DNA from: Podospora pseudoanserina
Taxonomy: Eukaryota > Ascomycota > Sordariomycetes > Sordariales > Podosporaceae
DNA length: 64,000 nt
Direction of reading: 5' to 3'
NCBI RefSeq assembly: GCF_035222485.1
Contig: NC_085920.1
Span: 8,666,001 to 8,730,000 of the forward strand
The notes below the pieces were generated by a model. The model was not told where the DNA came from. It did no database searches and saw only the letters and a program-made list of their open reading frames with translations. The translations under genes and the position numbers were made by a program. Of the stretch, positions 47,144-59,391 are shown piece by piece. How positions within the stretch are numbered: position 1 is the first letter of the stretch; each line of letters starts with the position of its first letter.

Positions 47144-48112
47144 TTCTCCTCTGCCGGTGATGTTGTCGAGATGTGGGACGAAGTACATAATGGCGGAGGC
47201 GAATCACATGTTTTCAGCGGCATTTAATGAGTTCAAAGGGCCATCTTTCTGGGTATAGCACGGTACATTTGGGCGCATGGCTGGTTGGCATACTGCCCTT
47301 TTTTTACACTAGACATTGTCATAATAGGGGTTGGGATCTTCGGTTCAGGGGCAAATAGGGGGGTTGGAGCTGGGGAGCTAACCATATTCACTCAGATAAT
47401 AATGGATACGTTGAGAGACAACATCCCACCATGAACCCTTTGTACGAATTATGTACAATTTACGACATCTCGCCAGAGAGCCACGTGTGGCGGACTTGGC
47501 AACACCACCCGACTGCTCGCCCGCGCGGGTTGACATACTGCAGTAGATGACCCCCATCTCCATGGGACGTGAGAAGAGGTGAGAAGAGAGGATGGAAAGG
47601 CTGTGACCCCGAAGCCAAAGCCGAAACAGAGACGGCTCCAGGTTCCCGTTTCAACGGCCTATGCCGAGAGACGAGCATGTTGGGTGCCGAAGACAAAGTG
47701 GAACGGCTGGGTTCGGAGACCCGGTGTTAGTCATTGTGGGCAGCGGTGGCATCAACTTCAGATGGTGGGTGTCAAAGGAGGCATCGAGGAAGTCCATGAC
47801 AAAGCATGATTGAATCCCACGCGTGCAATTCGCTGGATGTGCAGCAGCACTCTGGGGGTTCTGGGCAATTCCTGGGATTCGAGGCGCTAGAGCGATCACG
47901 CAATCGATCACCTCTTGCGCCCACCTACCCATCAAGAGAAATTTGGGACACATGCGGGGCCGATATAGGGACCCTTTCGCATGAATTGCCTCCGGCTGCA
48001 CCTTACATAAGTGCCATTGTTTTTTTTTTCCTTTTATCTGCTTGCGATGCAGTAATTCCCTTTCCTAGTCACTCCCTCACACACTCTCAGTTCTCCTGTC
48101 GATACCCTCACG
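47144..48112. other. Intergenic region, kei1 to sulfite reductase gene
   Basis: About 970 bp with the kei1 3' UTR and the promoter and leader of the sulfite reductase gene. A CACGTG E-box is at 47482-47487. No gene was seen. Confidence 0.5.
47482..47487. promoter_or_regulatory. CACGTG E-box upstream of sulfite reductase gene
   Basis: A perfect CACGTG palindrome 626 bp upstream of the sulfite reductase start. In yeasts, Cbf1 binds this core at sulfur-assimilation genes. Distance is large and single copies occur by chance, so this is a weak candidate. Confidence 0.3.
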
Positions 48113-51100
48113 ATGGCAGGCGCACTCACCACGATAAGGACGCCTGAAGAGGCCGGTAAGACACCCAAACCCCTCCCCCACATTACCCCAAGCTGTCAAA
48201 TCGCCGCGAGCAAGCTTTCCCTGCCCCGCCAAATTGTTTGCTCGCAATGCGACCGACAGCCGGACTCAACCCGGCATCTCGACCGACAGCCGTGCACACT
48301 GCGAAAAGCCTCACAACCGTTCCCAGGGCGTTGATGAGGTGCGCGCAAGCAGTGTAGAGACAGGTAGCTGACAATTGATTGGATTAGTCGCGAGAATTGC
48401 ATACCTTTCCAGCGATGTGGTCATCTCAGTCCAGCCGTCGCTCGCCTCTGATTCCGAGTTCTCGAGCCACTTGAAGCAGCTCGCCAAACAAAAGGAACAA
48501 AGCTTGGTCGCGAAGACCTCGGACGCTGTTCCAGAAATCCAATCAGTCAGACACAACAACGACCCATTACTCTCCGTCTTCACTCCCATCCGCTCCGGCC
48601 AGCTGGTTTCCGTCACCACCACATCTTCCATTCTCCTGCCCTCGGTAGCACATCTCTACAAGCTTGCCAACCTCCCCGTCGTCATCCATGTTGCGCTTGG
48701 TCCCAAGAGCTTCCCAGACTACTCGGCCATCACCTCCATCAGAAATTCGGGATGGACCTTCCTCCAGTCCTGGTCCCTCCAGGAGGCCCAAGACATTGCG
48801 CTGACTGCTCATGCCTTGGCCATTCGCTCGGGCAAGGGTGTCATCCACTTCTTCGACCCCAGCTCCGGTGCTGTTGCCGAGTCCATTGAGGGCGCGAGCG
48901 CCGACGTTGTCCGCGCTGTTCTCAACCTCGACAATGTGCGGAGGTTCCAGTCTGCGCCGATCTCGGGGTCAGGGATTTACGCTGATGATGGGCGGGTCGC
49001 CGTGGTTTCTGAGCAGCCGGAACCCCTGGCTCTCTCTGGTGGAGTCACCGCCAACCAAGCAGGAGAGGGTGAAGCAGAAACCCCTCTTCTTACCTCACAG
49101 TCGTCAGTCAAGTCCAGTCAACGGAGTGAGACCAGCACGCCACCAAGTGTATCCACTGCAACTACCATCGAGGCCGCAGCTCCCCCTGTGTCGTCCGAGG
49201 ATATCTACAAGTACGTCACCGGCATCTGGGCTCAGCTCAACCAGCTTGTCGGCAGACAATACAACGCCTTCGAGTGGACGGGGTCACAATCGGCCGAAAA
49301 CACCATCTTCCTCTTTGGCTCAGATGTTGCCTTGTTCTCTGACGCTATTGCCAAGGCACAGTCTGGTGACTCCTTTGCCAACGCTGGCATCATTGCTCCT
49401 AGACTTTACCGCCCGTGGCTGGGCGCCAAGTTGATCGATGCCCTTCCCAAATCTGTCAAGAGGGTGGCAGTCCTTGAGCAGGTGTCGAGAAAGACCACAA
49501 AGTGGGGCCCCGTTCTCATCGATGTCTTGACTTCTGTCAAGAGTGCTGTTGGTGGCGTCGAGACTATTGTTGGGTACCAACTTGGCTACATCACCAAGGA
49601 AAGTGTCAAGCAAGCTTTGTCCGGTGTTTTCCAGAACTTGACTCTGGAAAAGCCTGTACAGAACTTGGAGGTTGGTGAGCGCGAGATTCCTCAGGAGACC
49701 TCCGAGTACGACCTCTCGAAGCCCAAGCTTGAGGTTTCTTATACCAAGATCCTCGATCAGTTGTTTGGAAGCAGAGCCTTTGTCGCCAACTCCCTCGATT
49801 CCGACAATGCCGGCGTCTCACGGACCATCTCGGCCACTCCCGAGTATGGTTTCGGCTCTCTCCTCGCCAGAAAGGAGCGCAGACAAAAGTTTGTTGCCGA
49901 GGTCAAGGAGGCCGCCAGCAATGGCCGTTTCTTGACTGAAGTTCCCAAGAGAGCCTTGGCCAAGTGGGTAGCTAGCGCTGACGATGCGAAGAAGTCTGAG
50001 GAGGCTGCCGAGGAGGTTGTTTCCAAGCTTACACTCGACAACTCGACGCCATCAAAGGCCCTGCTCCAGCACAAGGCATTCTTCCGCAAGCAGTCTCTTT
50101 GGCTTGTTGGGTCCGACGCCTGGGCTTATGACCTTGGCAACTCTGGCGTTCATCAGGTTCTGACTTCGGGCGAGAATGTCAACCTGCTCATCATTGACTC
50201 GACCCCTTACTCTGAGCGCGCTGCCGCTGATGCGAACCGCAGAAAGAAGGACATTGGTCTCTATGCCATGAACTTTGGAAACGCTTACGTCGCCTCCACC
50301 GCCGTCTACAGCTCTTACACCCAGGTTCTTCAGGCTATGGATGAGGCCGACAAGTTCAATGGCCCCTCTATCGTTCTGGCTTATCTTCCCTACTTTGGTG
50401 AGCACGAGTCTCCTTTGACCGTTCTCACTGAGACCAAGAAGGCCGTGGACCTTGGTTACTGGCCTTTGTACCGGTGGAACCCCGAGAATGAGAAGAAGGG
50501 CGAGCCCAACTTCTCTCTTGACTCTGAGCGTATCAAGAAGGAGCTTAAGGCATTCCTTGACAGAGACAACCAGCTCACTCAGATGATGCGGAAGGAACCC
50601 CAGTTTGGTGCTGTTCTTGATCAGGACTTTGGTACTGAGATTCGCGCCCAGCAGAAGCGCAAGGCCAAGGATGCTTACAACCAGCTCTTGGAAGGTCTCT
50701 TCGGTGCGCCGTTGACCATTCTGTTTGGTTCTGATGGTGGCAACGCCCAGTCCCTCGCCAAGCGGTTGGGTACCAGGGGCCGTGCCCGTGGCCTGAAGAC
50801 CACAGTCATGGCCATGGAGGACTACCCAGTCGAGGACTTGCCAACGGAGGAGAACATTGTCTTCATCACCTCGACCGCCGGTCAGGGTGAGTTCCCGGTC
50901 AACGGCAAGCCTTTCTGGGATGCCATCAAGGACAGCACCGAGCTCGATCTTGCTTCCGTCAAGTATTCCGTCTTCTCTCTTGGTGATAGCCACTACTGGC
51001 CCAGAAAGGAGGACAAGGTGTACTACAACAAGCCCGGAAAGGACCTCGACAGGGTTCTGGCCAACTTTGGCGGTTCCCGTCTGGCTCCTCTTGGTCTTGG

Positions 51101-52940
51101 TGATGACCAGGACCCAGATGGATACCAGACCGGCTACTCCGAGTGGGAGCCCAAGCTTTGGGAAGCCCTCGGCGTGTCAAAGGTCGATGGCCTCCCAGAT
51201 GAGCCTCCCCCGATCACCAACGAGGACATCAAGATCGCCTCCAACTTCCTGCGTGGTACCATCGCCGAGGAGCTCTTGGACACATCGACCGGCGCCATCT
51301 CGGCTTCCAATCAGCAACTGACCAAGTTCCACGGCACATACATGCAGGATGATCGTGATGTCCGTGACGAGCGCAAGGCCCAGGGTCTTGAGCCAGCCTA
51401 CTCCTTCATGATTCGCTGCAGACTTCCCGGCGGTGTCTCGACACCAAAGCAGTGGATCCAGATGGACGACATTGCCAACGAGCTCGGAAACGAGACCATG
51501 AAGTTGACCACCCGTCAAACCTTCCAGTTCCACGGCGTCGTCAAGGCCAAGCTCAAGCCTGCCATGCAAGCCATCAACCGGGCTCTCATGGACACCCTTG
51601 CCGCCTGCGGTGATGTCAACCGTAACGTCATGTGCAGTCCTCTTCCTTCGCAGTCTGCCTACCATCGTGAGGTTTACTACTGGTCCAAGAAGATCAGCGA
51701 GCATCTTCTTCCATCGACTACCGCTTATCACGAGATCTGGCTCACCGACTACGACGGAAAGAAGACGCAGGTCGCTGGTGACGCCGTCCAGGACTTTGAG
51801 CCCCTTTATGGACCTACTTACCTCCCCCGCAAGTTCAAGATCTCGATCGCCATCCCCCCACACAACGATGTTGACGTGTACGCTCACGATATCGGCCTGA
51901 TTGCCATCAAGGGCAACGACGGACATCTGCTTGGCTTCAACCTTCTTGTTGGTGGTGGTATGGGTACCACTCACAACAACAAGAAGACGTATCCCCAGAC
52001 CGGTCGCATGCTTGGTTTCGTCAAGGCTGACCAGACCCATATCGCCTGTGAGAAGGTCATGCTCGTCCAACGCGACCACGGTGACCGCAAGAACCGCAAG
52101 CACGCCAGATTGAAGTACACCGTTGACGATCTGACTGTCGATGTCTTTAGGTCCAAGGTTGAGGAACTTTGGGGCCAGCCGTTCCTGCCTGCCAAGCCCT
52201 TCCACTTTGACAGCAATATCGACACTTTTGGCTGGCTCAAGGATGAGACTGGCATGAACCACTTCACCATGTTCATTGAGAACGGCCGTATCGAGGACAC
52301 TGCCGACTTCCAGATGAAGACTGGCCTCAGGGAGATTGCCAAGGTTCATAAGGGCGAGTTCCGCCTCACCCCCAACCAGCATCTTATCCTCAGCAACGTT
52401 GCCGACGAGGATCTGGACACCCTCAAGAAACTTCTCGCCCAGTACAAGCTTGACAACCTCCACTTCTCCGCCCTCCGTCTCTCTTCTTCCGCCTGCGTTG
52501 CCTTTCCCACCTGCGGTCTCGCCATGGCCGAGTCTGAGCGCTACCTCCCGGTGCTGATCTCCAAGCTGGAGGCCTGCCTCGAGGAGAACGGCCTCAGGCA
52601 AGACAGCATCGTCATGCGCATGACCGGTTGCCCCAACGGTTGCGCCCGCCCCTGGTTGGCCGAGGTTGCCTTTGTCGGCAAGGCCTACGGTGCTTACAAC
52701 ATGTATCTCGGTGGTGGGTACCACGGCCAGAGACTCAACAAGCTCTACCGCAGCAGCATCAAGGAGGACGAGATTCTCGAGATCATGAGGGGCTTGCTCA
52801 GCCGGTACGCCAAGGAGAGGGAGCAGGGCGAAAGATTTGGTGACTGGACCATCCGTGCCGGCATCATCAAGGCTACCACCGATGGCCGCAACTTCCACGA
52901 GGGTGTTGCCGAGGAGGAGGAGGAGGAGGCAGAGGAGTGA
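48113..52940 (+). CDS. met5: Sulfite reductase (NADPH) hemoprotein beta component
   Basis: Two exons, 48113-48155 and 48388-52940, separated by a 232 bp intron; 1531 residues, in line with fungal Met5 (about 1440-1530). The first ~660 residues form a thiamine-enzyme-like N-terminal region (pyruvate-ferredoxin-oxidoreductase type, likely without full activity). A flavodoxin-like domain follows (about 785-935: LFGSDGGNAQSLAKRL, FITSTAGQGEFPVNGKPFW, YSVFSLGDSHYW). The C-terminal third is the siroheme/4Fe-4S core, with a ferredoxin-like half (DDRDVRDERKAQ to TTRQTFQFHG, about 1000-1060) and the cluster ligands ACVAFPTC (about 1383) and TGCPNGC (about 1428). It reduces sulfite to sulfide with the flavoprotein alpha subunit (Met10), in cysteine and methionine synthesis. 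A long open frame on the opposite strand is a codon-bias shadow. Confidence 0.94.
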
Positions 52941-53812
52941 TTTTTGGATACACAGAATATAGAAACAGAAAATGAGCAACGAGCAGGAGTCATGTAAATA
53001 GGGGATATTGGAGGGATGGCTTTTTGTCTACATTGCGAGCGCATTGCATTTTTTATTCTTTTATTTGTTTGGTATCAAAATAGGCGTTAAGAACAATTTG
53101 ATTTGCTGTCTGAAACGATTCTAAATGTGCTTTGAAGTGCCTTGGGTTGCTTGGTTTCGCTAACACGGTCTGATAAAATAATGTTGCAAGTAAGGAGCGA
53201 AAATCGGGACTGTAACACTCTTTCAGATGCCTCCGTAAGCAAAGTAATAGAAATTCTCATGACGCCAACACCCCTTAATTCGGTATCTTGACAGCCCCCT
53301 CAACTATCTTCAAAATAAATTATGTTGCAATGTAGTTAGACCTCCTGATTATCTTCAAGGGCCTATTAGCTTTCTGTCTCCAATGCCCCCCTTCCCATCT
53401 CAAGTCTCCGTTCTTGATTTCATGACATGGCTGGTGAGACTTCCGAGCAGACCCGTTCATGACATGTCAAGTCACAGCAAAGTTCCACACATTTATTCCC
53501 CTTAAGCTGTAGAAGGGCATCAAAAGTACCATAAGAAAAGGGTATTATGTACCTAGCGAAAAGCTAGAAGCCAAACAAAGACAAAACAATTATTACCTCC
53601 CGCCCAGTTCGTCGTCAAAATTTGTCTATCATACATTACTTGATCATTCATTTCCATACACACATTTCTTTCATCTTTCCCTCATGCTTTTTTTCTCTCC
53701 TCACATAAACGCCAAAAAACACATGCCCGTCCTTCTTCTGTTGTCTAAACATGACAAAAAGCAAGCGTGCAAAGAGAGAGAGAGGGGGGGAAGGTGGCGA
53801 ATGATGAAACCA
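52941..53812. other. Convergent intergenic region
   Basis: About 870 bp between the sulfite reductase gene (+) and the chitin synthase gene (-), presumably two 3' UTRs. It is AT-rich from 53080 to 53680 but has no gene I can support. Confidence 0.5.
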
Positions 53813-56800
53813 TCACCTCCTAACACTATTAGCAACCCCCTCTCCGATATCTCTCGCTCCGTCCCTCATCTTCTCGATCAAACCCCTAGCCCAGTTGGGC
53901 ACTGCAAACTTTGCTTTGACCCTGCCCTCCACCACCATGTTGATCAAGTTGATGATGGCAAAAGTCGTGCTCCCCAAGGCTCTGAAGGCCGCCAACGCGG
54001 CGACAGACCAGAGAATGAAGCGCAGGTAAAAGTTGTCGCCAATGCCACTGCTGCCATAGATTTCACTGACTGCCATGGCGAGCGTGGCGTTGGCCACCAA
54101 CCAGGAAACAACCATGTAGGTACGGACCGACTTGTAGTAATCCTCCTGCAGCTGCGCGTCCGAGGGTGGCTTCTCGGGCACTTCAATTCTATCTCTGAGG
54201 TTGCGGAGGGCCTCGTCGTATCCAGAGTCGATGTCCAACTGCTCAGAGGGCATTTCCAACTCGACAGTCGAACCGGACCCCTTGCCGACGGCACCACCGA
54301 GATCCGTCTTCATGACGTTGTCGCCCTTCGTTCCCCAGGTGACGTCGTGGGTGTTGCAGAAGGCGTAGATTTGCAAAGTGCAAATGTACGAGGGCAAGAG
54401 AATCAGGTACGGGACGAAGGAGGTGAACATGTGCCAGGGGTCGAGGTACATGAAGGACATGACAAAGTAGAGACCAATAGTCGAGGCTGTCGAGACGATC
54501 ATGTTGGTGAAGACGTTGTTGCCCATCTCGAGCTCGGGCTTGTCCTTGTCCTCCTTCTTAGGGGAGAGCTGGTGGACGACAATCCAAATCGAGGCGAACA
54601 GCGTGTAGATCATGATGACAGCGTAGATGATCATGGACGCGAGGTACATCTTGCGGGAGCCCTGAGGACGGTTGCCGAGAGACAGGATGAACTGGGTCGA
54701 GATCAATAGAACACAGATATACCGGAGGATGGTGAAGATGTAGAGGGCAGCTTTGCCGTCGGCGTCGAAAGGTGTGACGTGGGGATCGGCAAGACCACCG
54801 GCGATGAAGTAGAAGGTGAGGTAGAAATTGGCGAGGGAGAAGTAGGTGAAGAGGAGTTGCAGGAGCTGATACAAGAACTCAATGTGCAGCAGCACCTTGC
54901 GGGCAATGGTGTGGTCGGTGAGCCAGATCTGCTTGAAATGCACCAGGGAATACACAGCGGCGAAGAACGCTCCGTTCAGCCAGCGACGACGCTGGGAGAC
55001 GAACTCGGGGACGGTGTCTTGGGGGTGTTAGCGATATCCCCTTATCAAAACAAAGCGGCAAAAGAAGGGGGCTTACCAGGCACATCTGTCTCACCCGTGC
55101 AACCTTTGACGTACTTCAACACCCACCTCTCGCCGCGTTTGGCAACCAGCTCCCAGCACAAGATTCTGTCCTCGGCCAAGTACATGTTGGCGGTAAACAC
55201 GTCGGCGTGCTGTCCATGGAGCGTCTCTCCCTTGAAATACTGGCTCAGTGGCCCGTGCCCCGTTTCGTCATTCTGGAGCGCATGGTATCGGTACGCACTC
55301 AGGGCGCCAGGCAACACGGTGATGTAGCCAAACACCGACTCCAACGGTTTGTCCAGAATATTGGACATTTTGTATTCGAAATTCTGCGACGCAACCAGCG
55401 GATTCAACAGATTGACTCCGTATTTACCTTTCATTGCTTTAATCTCTCCGCAAGCGCCGGCAACGTTCGAGTCGGTATCGAATGCCTTCCACAGGTGATA
55501 TAGCGAGTTACTCCCAGGCTTGGTTCCGACATCCAGCAAGATACACACGTTTGGGTTTAGCGCCTTGCCAAATGCGTTGAAGAACCATCTATGCGAGTTT
55601 AGCTTCTTGGCGTTCTTTTCCTTCAAGCAAAAGATCATTTGGCAGGGCACTATCCCCTTCTCGGCGCCCTTGAACTTGAGATCCGAATCCAGAGAAACCT
55701 GCGTGGTGTACTCGTACACGTGGGCGGTGCAGTTGTGAACCACGGTGCGATCTGCAAGCTGGAAGAGCTCTCCCGAGACCTCGATGAGGCGGAACTCGCC
55801 GTCGCCGGCGTCCTCGACGTCGAAGGGCCGTACGTCCCTGTTCTTAGACGTGGTGAACGGGATCGTCATGCGCTTTCGAGGGAGGAGGAGGTGAGGCTGG
55901 AACTTCTCCACCCCTCTGCCCATATAAAAGAACCAGCCAGGCTCAGGGCGGTCCTTACCATTCTTCCGTTCGAAGATAGGGTTACACTGGATCCCGCAGG
56001 AGAGGGCTAACTTGCGGGCGTCCTCAACAAGCTTCTTGTGCTCGTAGGTGTACTGGCCAAAGCCGTAACAGTTGAGACCGTGAGAAAGCCATCCGTCGGA
56101 TTCGATGAGGCCTGCGAGAACAGCCAGGCGCGTATTCTCGTCCGCGTTCATGTAGCAGTCGGGGATGCCACCGCTCTTGTCTCCCAGCAGGCCGAGTTCT
56201 CTGAGGCCGTCGTGAACAGGGTTCCAGTGTGTCTTGTCAAGGTTGCTTACAGTGCTCATAACACGCAAACGATGAGCGACCTTCGTTGCCTTGATTTCTT
56301 CTCCCTTGTAGACGTGTTTTGTGCCGGTATCAATCCTGTACTTGGATACTTTGAGAGGCGCTTTTCCAGGAGGGATACTATCACGGTTCAGGCGGTCGAC
56401 GAGTGCCCGCGTGTAGACCTCGACCTCCGGATCCGTACTGGTAATCTCACTGTTGTTCTTAGTTCCATTACCAAGCCAGAAACCAAACCAAAATGGGTCG
56501 ATTGGGACAGGTGACACTGGACCCTGATACGGCTGGAACCTCAGGGGTGACCGATATAGTCTTAGCTTGCTCTTATGCTGCGTCATCGGAGCCGTGCAGG
56601 TTGCCTGATATTCCTCCAGCGTCATCGTGAACACCTCCATGTCCTGGACGGCGCAGGGGTCAACCACACGGTAGTGATCTCCTGATAGCAGCTCAAGAGC
56701 GAGGTCGGCTTGCTCTGAGGTTTCGAAGACAGTCGACACCCTCCGAAGGCCCTTGCAGGACAGATTCTGACACTTGCACATCGGATCACGCACTGCGAGC

Positions 56801-59391
56801 TTGTTCCGGACAGGGGCGAACATTTCCCTGTGGTCGTCCTCAGTGAGTACAGACGCGTACGTCGACACGGTCGACTGTGAGGCCTCGTTTCGAGACTGCT
56901 GTTGGCTGTTAACAGGAGACGACTTGATGAAAGGAGACTGGCCGAAAGTCTTGTCCGAGACGCGGGAAGACAGCGTGCTGATAGTGCCAATCTTTCTCTT
57001 CCGGCTGGCATCAAGATCGATGATCAGGTCGTCGTTGTCCTCGTCAGGGATATCCTCTGGCTCAGGTATCATGTGCTCAAGATAGTCCTCCATGTGCTGC
57101 TGTAGCAGCATCAATACTACCGATTCATCCTCACCGTCGACGTCCACGTCCATAGCCTTGAGCTTAGCCAGCAGCTTGATGAGAACAGGACTCTGATATG
57201 TCTCTTCAACCCTCTGAGAGTCATCATCTTCAGAACCGGGGACAACTCTCGTGGACGTGATGGCCTTCAGGTACATGCGGACCTCAGCATCAGTTGGACG
57301 GCGACCCAGCTGCTCACGGTACTCGGTATACAGATCATGCATGGCTGCATCCCACTTGATCTCAACCGCATCGGCCCCAAGCTCGGTTCGATCGCAACGA
57401 GTCCACCACGTAACACGGTTGCTGTTCGAATGCCTGAAGGGCTTGACACCATAAGCCACCAGGGTCATGATATGGTCCGGCGTACAGGTGAAGGACGACT
57501 TGCTGACGCTGTTGTACCCGGTGTAGGTAACCTTCATCATGCGGGAGGTCTGAATAGCCTCAGCAGCTAGGCACTGGACGGGTCGGTCCTCGTGGTCGAA
57601 GAGCTGGTCTCCTACAGCGATGTCTCGGATGGGCTTGTCACCATTGGTGGTGCGGACCATCGTGTCTGGAGAGAGACACGTCTTCTGGTTAACGTAATTC
57701 TTTGCGATGCCGTGCTGGTAGACGCCCATGGCTGCCAAGGCGTCGAGTGTGCGAGGGTGAATCTTTTCTCGTCCATCAGACACCACGCACACGACGATTT
57801 TCTGCCATCCGTTCTCTCCCCACGTTCGTGACTTGTTACGGCTACAAAAGTGGGAGATGTTCTTCATGACAGCGTGCATCGTGCGCGTGAAGCCATACTC
57901 GTCTTCGTTGTACATGGTGATGCAAATAAACAATTCCGTCTCGCGGGCGGTCCGGCCAATGTTCTGACGCAGCTTGTAGCCCCTTTCAACAAAGTCGTCT
58001 GGGTCGCAGGTCACGGCCGTGTAGCGCATATGAGTAAACTCGATTTCGTCGCGGCGCGGGAGGAATGAGTACAAGATGGTGGGAATCTTGCACTCCAACA
58101 CGAGTTCACCATTGATAAGCTGCACCTCTCTCTTGCTCATTTGGGGGGCGCGGACACCACGGCGCTCCTGTCGCCCCTCCGCCGGTGCTGGAACGTAGCG
58201 GTCAGCCTTCTCACGAACGTCACCATCTTCATCGTAATATTCATCCTCGTTCAGGGTCATTTGATCTGCCGAGTAGGATGAGTGGGTATGATGGTGCCGT
58301 CTGTTGTCAGTGACGTCTGACTCGGGGCCAAAGGGATCGTCGTGATGGCTGGCAAGTGGGATGTTGACTGTTGCATCATCGTGAAAGCTGGTCGTCGACT
58401 GCATGCCCCTCGTTGGACTGTTGTACATTGGGGCACGGGGAAGGGGTCGGCGCGGAGAGCCTCCGTAGACGGTGGAAGGGGTTCCTGGGCGGGGGGCTCC
58501 ATTGATATCGGCGGGTTCGAACCTGTGGCTGTGTGGTGGTGGGTGGCCGCGTGGAGGGGAATACTCGGGGGATGATGCTCGTGAAGGGCCCCAACTGCTC
58601 TCGTTCATGCTACTCTGATCATACGAAACATACGACTCGGTCGGTGGGTGCATTCGGAGGGGCGGGTCGAGAATAGAGGACCGTGAATCAATCGAGGGTT
58701 CGTATGGCTGTCGTCTTCTGCCTCTGTTTTCATTTTCTTGTGAGCCTCTCATCCATACTCTTGACGGCACTTGTGGGCTGGGTAGTTGTCTAAGAAATTG
58801 TGAATCCAGTAGAGAGCTGTCTGGTGATGTTGCGGCTGTTTCACATCTCGCCTGAAACTGGCGTAACGACTTCTTGCGAGGAGAAGGCCCTTCAGGCAGG
58901 ACAGGAAGGTCCTCGGTAACGACGACAGGGTGGACCGAAGGGGTGAACTTTTTTCTTCTCTGAAGCCTGATTGTCGGAGCGGCGGGCTGCTGACTACCTG
59001 TCTGCATTGTGGCCGGTTTGAAGACATCGGGCGCAGTCCCGATGATGAGAGCGCTGTCTTGTTCTTTGAGGGCATCGACGTCCACACAAAAGTCGTCGTT
59101 GGATCTGGGGGGCAAGGAAAGAGGGGGGGGGATAGAAACGGGTGGTAACACATACGGCCTCTCATGCCTATCAGATTCCTGATAATCATTAGGGTCCTCC
59201 ATATCCGTCAACAGCCTGACATTAGAACCGTGGCCATGCGCGGCGCCCATGCCAGTGGCGCTCGATTCGTGGTGGACATCATCGTAAGCTGGCAGCATGT
59301 ACTCGGGCGGTACTGGTACGCGTCCGCCTGGCGGGGAGTTGGGCCTGCCGAGCCTGTTATCCATTGCGCTTCCTCTCTCAAGAAATCTCAA
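53813..59391 (-). CDS. chs2: Division 1 (class I/II) chitin synthase with intein
   Basis: Two minus-strand exons, 59391-55077 and 55017-53813, with a 59 bp intron; 1839 codons before protein splicing (1830 if the start is the downstream ATG at 59364). Removing the 649-residue intein leaves about 1190 residues. The N-terminal ~400 residues are disordered and Pro/Ser-rich. The catalytic core follows: CIPTILYSF-type start, [46 protein letters not shown] (junction marked), [17 protein letters not shown]-like segments, [10 protein letters not shown] and the QRRRW product-binding motif immediately after the intron. At least six membrane spans follow in the last 380 residues. It polymerises N-acetylglucosamine from UDP-GlcNAc at the plasma membrane or chitosomes. 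The class call (I or II) is approximate. A possible further 51 bp in-frame intron at 59105-59155 is left unspliced. Confidence 0.9.
55732..57678 (-). mobile_element. Large intein in chitin synthase, LAGLIDADG type
   Basis: A 649-residue in-frame insertion in the chitin synthase core, between KNYVNQKT and [12 protein letters not shown]. Splicing elements look complete: Cys1 in CLSPDTMV (block A), TPDH at 66-69 (block B) and the C-terminal VVHN with penultimate His648 and Asn649, followed by Cys+1. A LAGLIDADG-type endonuclease domain is present: motif 1 [10 protein letters not shown] (396-405) and motif 2 LAGLIESDG (521-529). In motif 1, Asn404 stands where a catalytic Asp is expected, while motif 2 keeps Asp528. 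Residues 205-280 are an acidic then Ser/Gln-rich segment with SRKRK (225-229). A Cys-rich CKCQNLSC (301-308) lies in the region between block B and motif 1. Splicing is probably active, homing probably impaired. A chitin synthase 2 intein is known in Podospora anserina (from memory). Confidence 0.93.

Noticed and set aside
51177-52979. 600-residue open frame antisense to the sulfite reductase gene
   Set aside because: The plus strand encodes conserved siroheme/4Fe-4S motifs there. The opposite frame is a codon-bias shadow with Leu/Val-rich composition and no family features.
53684-54709. 341-residue open frame antisense to the chitin synthase C-terminus
   Set aside because: The minus strand encodes membrane spans of chitin synthase; the plus-strand frame has biased His/Gly/Val/Asp composition.
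58500-58530. GGGTTCGAACC, a tRNA T-loop-like sequence
   Set aside because: It lies within the chitin synthase coding sequence (antisense) and no cloverleaf can be built around it.
59105-59155. Possible 51 bp in-frame intron near the chitin synthase N-terminus (GTATGT...CCCCAG)
   Set aside because: No clear branch site, very C-rich and near the minimum fungal intron size; the Pro-rich peptide it codes fits the disordered N-terminus. Not decided from sequence alone.
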